Shown here: positions 38,989-39,840 of the stretch, piece after piece | How positions within the stretch are numbered: position 1 is the stretch's first letter | How the letters are laid out: every line of letters begins with the position of its first letter | From: Streptomyces sp. Ru73 | GTDB taxonomy: Bacteria; Actinomycetota; Actinomycetes; Streptomycetales; Streptomycetaceae | NCBI RefSeq assembly: GCF_002920575.1 | Contig: NZ_PQSQ01000076.1 | Location: 1 to 39,840, forward strand | DNA length: 39,840 nucleotides | Direction of reading: 5' to 3' | Notes under the pieces: model-generated | What the model was told of the DNA's origin: nothing | The model's database searches: none | Seen by the model: only the letters and a program-made list of their open reading frames with translations | Position numbers and translations under genes: made by a program

Positions 38989-39750
38989 ATGCTTGCCGTA
39001 CTGCACACCTCCCCCACCCATGTCCCCGTCTTCGACGCGCTGCGCGACGACGAGGCGCCCGCGCTGAAGCTCCGTCACCTCGTGCACCCGGAACTACTGG
39101 ACCGGGCGCGGGAGGCCGGGCCCGAAGCGGTGTCCGACGACGTACGGGGTGCGCTCACCGCGGCGGTGGCGGAGGGCGCGACGGCCGCGTTGTGCACGTG
39201 TTCAACGATCGGCGGCGTCGCCGAGGCGGCAGCGGCGGACCTCGGGGTGCCGGTGCTGCGCGTGGACCGGCCGATGGCCGCGGCCGCGGTGGCGGGCGGC
39301 GAACGGATCACCGTCCTCGCTTCGGTGGCGAGCACCCTGGCGCCCACGGCCGCGCTCATCGAGGAGGAGGCCGAGCGCGCCGGGCGGCGCGTCGTCGTCC
39401 GTACGCACGTGGTGCCGGGCGCCTGGGAGCGCTTCGAGGCGGACGACCACGAGGGCTACCTGGACGCGATCGCCGAGGCCGTACGGGAGGCCGACACGGA
39501 CGGGAGCGCGGTGACGGTGAACGAGGCGGTGGACGGCGCGCCGGGCGGCACGGAAGGGCCCGGAGGAGCCGCCGCCCCCGGCCACGGCTCCGGCGGCGCT
39601 GCCGCGCCCAAGAGCGCGCACGTCATCGTGCTGGCGCAGGCGTCCATGGCGCCGGCGGCCGAGCGCGCCGACGTCCGTACGGAGGTCCTGGCGTCCCCGC
39701 GGGCCGGCCTCCGCGCGGCGGCCCGCGCGGCCGGGGTCATGACCCGCTAG
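38989..39750 (+). CDS. Asp/Glu/hydantoin racemase-family protein
   Basis: A 253-residue protein of the aspartate/glutamate racemase fold. The first half holds ALCTCSTIGG with Cys69 and Cys71, one of which should be the first catalytic cysteine. In the second half the expected cysteine (usually in a G-C-T motif) is replaced by VLAQASMAP, so racemase activity is doubtful. A Gly/Pro-rich insert (about 183-213) splits the C-terminal domain and looks like a species-specific loop. ATG at 38989 follows a TACGGT -10-like sequence by 7 nt, a further leaderless candidate. It is divergent from the GntR gene, with the operator between them. Confidence 0.8.
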   Translation: MLAVLHTSPTHVPVFDALRDDEAPALKLRHLVHPELLDRAREAGPEAVSDDVRGALTAAVAEGATAALCTCSTIGGVAEAAAADLGVPVLRVDRPMAAAAVAGGERITVLASVASTLAPTAALIEEEAERAGRRVVVRTHVVPGAWERFEADDHEGYLDAIAEAVREADTDGSAVTVNEAVDGAPGGTEGPGGAAAPGHGSGGAAAPKSAHVIVLAQASMAPAAERADVRTEVLASPRAGLRAAARAAGVMTR

Positions 39751-39840
39751 CCGGACGCCGGGCCGCGCGGAAGAGGCCCCCGGGCCGCGGCCACGCACGC
39801 ACCGCGGCGACGCACGCCGGCCGCGGCGGAACGGCATCAA

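Noticed and set aside
39751..39840. A gene at the right edge.
   Set aside because: Only short, low-complexity frames are open after the racemase-like gene; nothing can be supported before the window ends.

Overview
The window is chromosomal DNA of a high-GC actinomycete, very probably a Streptomyces or close relative. GC is above 70 %, third codon positions are almost all G or C, GTG starts are common, Shine-Dalgarno sequences of the AGGAGG type precede many genes, and the gene set (ROK and UTRA-type GntR regulators, an F420-type luciferase-like oxidoreductase, a class II fumarase/aspartase-family PurB) fits. No rRNA, tRNA, IS element, phage gene or CRISPR array was seen. About 32 protein genes are supported.

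Region by region. 1-510: the 3' part of bioD and a strong bidirectional terminator. 524-4101: an MFS aromatic-acid-type transporter, a METTL7-like methyltransferase, a small conserved-looking protein, and gene-poor DNA. 4102-12089: a catabolic block made of an NCS1 permease, two LysR regulators, and a tightly coupled operon of flavin reductase, HpaB-type flavin monooxygenase, RidA-family protein, DUF1028 protein and M20 amidohydrolase. 12067-17282: a TetR regulator divergent from an aldehyde dehydrogenase, a class III aminotransferase and an APC permease, which looks like an amine or omega-amino-acid degradation unit. 17279-18505: a patatin-like lipase. 18710-22679: phosphonoacetate hydrolase (PhnA), an organophosphate-type MFS transporter and a phosphonate-associated FAD amine oxidoreductase, followed by a GNAT protein and a second aldehyde dehydrogenase that could supply the missing phosphonoacetaldehyde oxidation step. 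25570-31459: LLM oxidoreductase, GNAT, phenylalanine hydroxylase, two CNNM/HlyC-type CBS membrane proteins and an SGNH hydrolase. 31547-33791: a polyol-type dehydrogenase and a DeoR regulator, set among tandem repeats. 34120-36618: purB, mug and a hypothetical gene. 36746-39750: a ROK regulator, a GntR/UTRA regulator and an Asp/Glu-racemase-like protein.

The most interesting unit is the LysR-controlled operon at 7739-12089 with its divergent NCS1 permease. Its layout recalls the Rut pyrimidine pathway (flavin reductase, monooxygenase, RidA, hydrolase, nucleobase-type permease), but the monooxygenase belongs to the HpaB family, the RidA protein lacks the usual catalytic arginine, and two hydrolase-like proteins (DUF1028 and PM20D2-like M20) replace RutB. 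An identical split motif, CCATCTG-N7-GATGCAG, which contains a textbook LysR box (ATC-N9-GAT), lies upstream of both the LysR/permease pair and the flavin reductase. I infer an undescribed oxidative and hydrolytic pathway for a nitrogen heterocycle or acyl-amide; the substrate is unknown. The phosphonate block nearby suggests a second route: uptake, flavin-dependent deamination of an aminoethylphosphonate-type compound, aldehyde oxidation, and C-P hydrolysis to acetate and phosphate.
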